Part shown: positions 63,011 to 64,000 of the stretch, piece by piece | Layout of the letters: each line of letters starts with the position of its first letter | Numbering within the stretch: position 1 is the stretch's first letter | Assembly (NCBI RefSeq): GCF_003130795.1 | Contig: NZ_CP029352.1 | Coordinates: 1,032,001-1,096,000 of the forward strand | Source of the DNA: Azospirillum thermophilum | GTDB lineage: Bacteria > Pseudomonadota > Alphaproteobacteria > Azospirillales > Azospirillaceae | Reading direction: 5' to 3' | Length of the DNA stretch: 64,000 nucleotides | The notes under the pieces: generated by a model | Seen by the model: only the letters and a program-made list of their open reading frames with translations | Database searches by the model: none | Told to the model about the DNA's origin: nothing | Made by a program: the position numbers and the translations under genes

Positions 63011-64000
<990 letters not shown>

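Overview
The window is GC-rich chromosomal DNA from an alphaproteobacterium, most likely a Rhodospirillales member close to Azospirillum. This rests on protein character and context: a MucR/Ros regulator, an RpoH-type sigma factor, a DUF1127 protein, a DUF3309 protein, a Bradyrhizobium/Pseudomonas NdvB-like GH17-GT2 glucan synthase, the order ctaD-ctaB-small protein-ctaG-ctaE-DUF983-SURF1, and many chemotaxis and sensor proteins. No tRNA, rRNA, CRISPR array, prophage or insertion sequence was recognised.

Layout. 1-8 kb: a tandem pair of unknown paralogues, a Cys-type phosphatase, an MsbA-like ABC exporter and a hybrid histidine kinase. 8-16 kb: DUF1127 protein, propionate-CoA ligase, divergent argO/argP, M3 oligopeptidase, a hemerythrin whose ribosome-binding site lies in a perfect hairpin, and an exported GH16 protein with an altered catalytic motif. 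16-22 kb: a frameshifted branched-chain amino acid binding protein, an FMN reductase, AraC-azlC-azlD, and a MarR regulator with palindromic operators followed by two membrane proteins. 22-32 kb: glucan synthase, phosphotransferase plus DUF6285, alpha/beta hydrolase, Pit phosphate transporter and a frameshifted ABC1 kinase. 31.6-36.2 kb: the last steps of queuosine synthesis (queA, tgt, queF, queG), split by a TumE/TumA-type toxin-antitoxin pair on the other strand. 36-45 kb: acyl-CoA synthetase, a frameshifted Eis-like acetyltransferase, an HBM-type chemoreceptor, scoAB, a nucleotidase-like HAD protein and TerC. 46-54 kb: HU and MucR, a candidate small RNA, RpoH, a globin-coupled chemoreceptor, three acetyltransferases (including one at 54.0 kb) and small unknown genes. 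54-64 kb (minus strand): the cytochrome c oxidase structural and assembly genes running into an M32 carboxypeptidase (frameshifted), then threonine synthase and an M16 peptidase.

Data quality. Four otherwise intact genes (near 17.19, 30.33, 38.78 and 58.75 kb) are each broken by the equivalent of one missing base, three of them in G/C runs of 4-5. Several events in 64 kb of otherwise healthy genes suggest sequence error more than four real pseudogenes.

Most interesting signals: the hairpin over the hemerythrin ribosome-binding site; a candidate anti-Shine-Dalgarno small RNA between mucR and an acetyltransferase gene; two distant intergenic regions that each carry paired TTGTGC/GCACAA inverted repeats with 7- and 14-nt spacers; the toxin-antitoxin pair inside the queuosine cluster; and the GH16 homologue lacking two catalytic-motif acids. 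No clearly new multi-gene system was found; the best candidates are the tandem unknown pair at the left end and the MarR-controlled membrane-protein pair.
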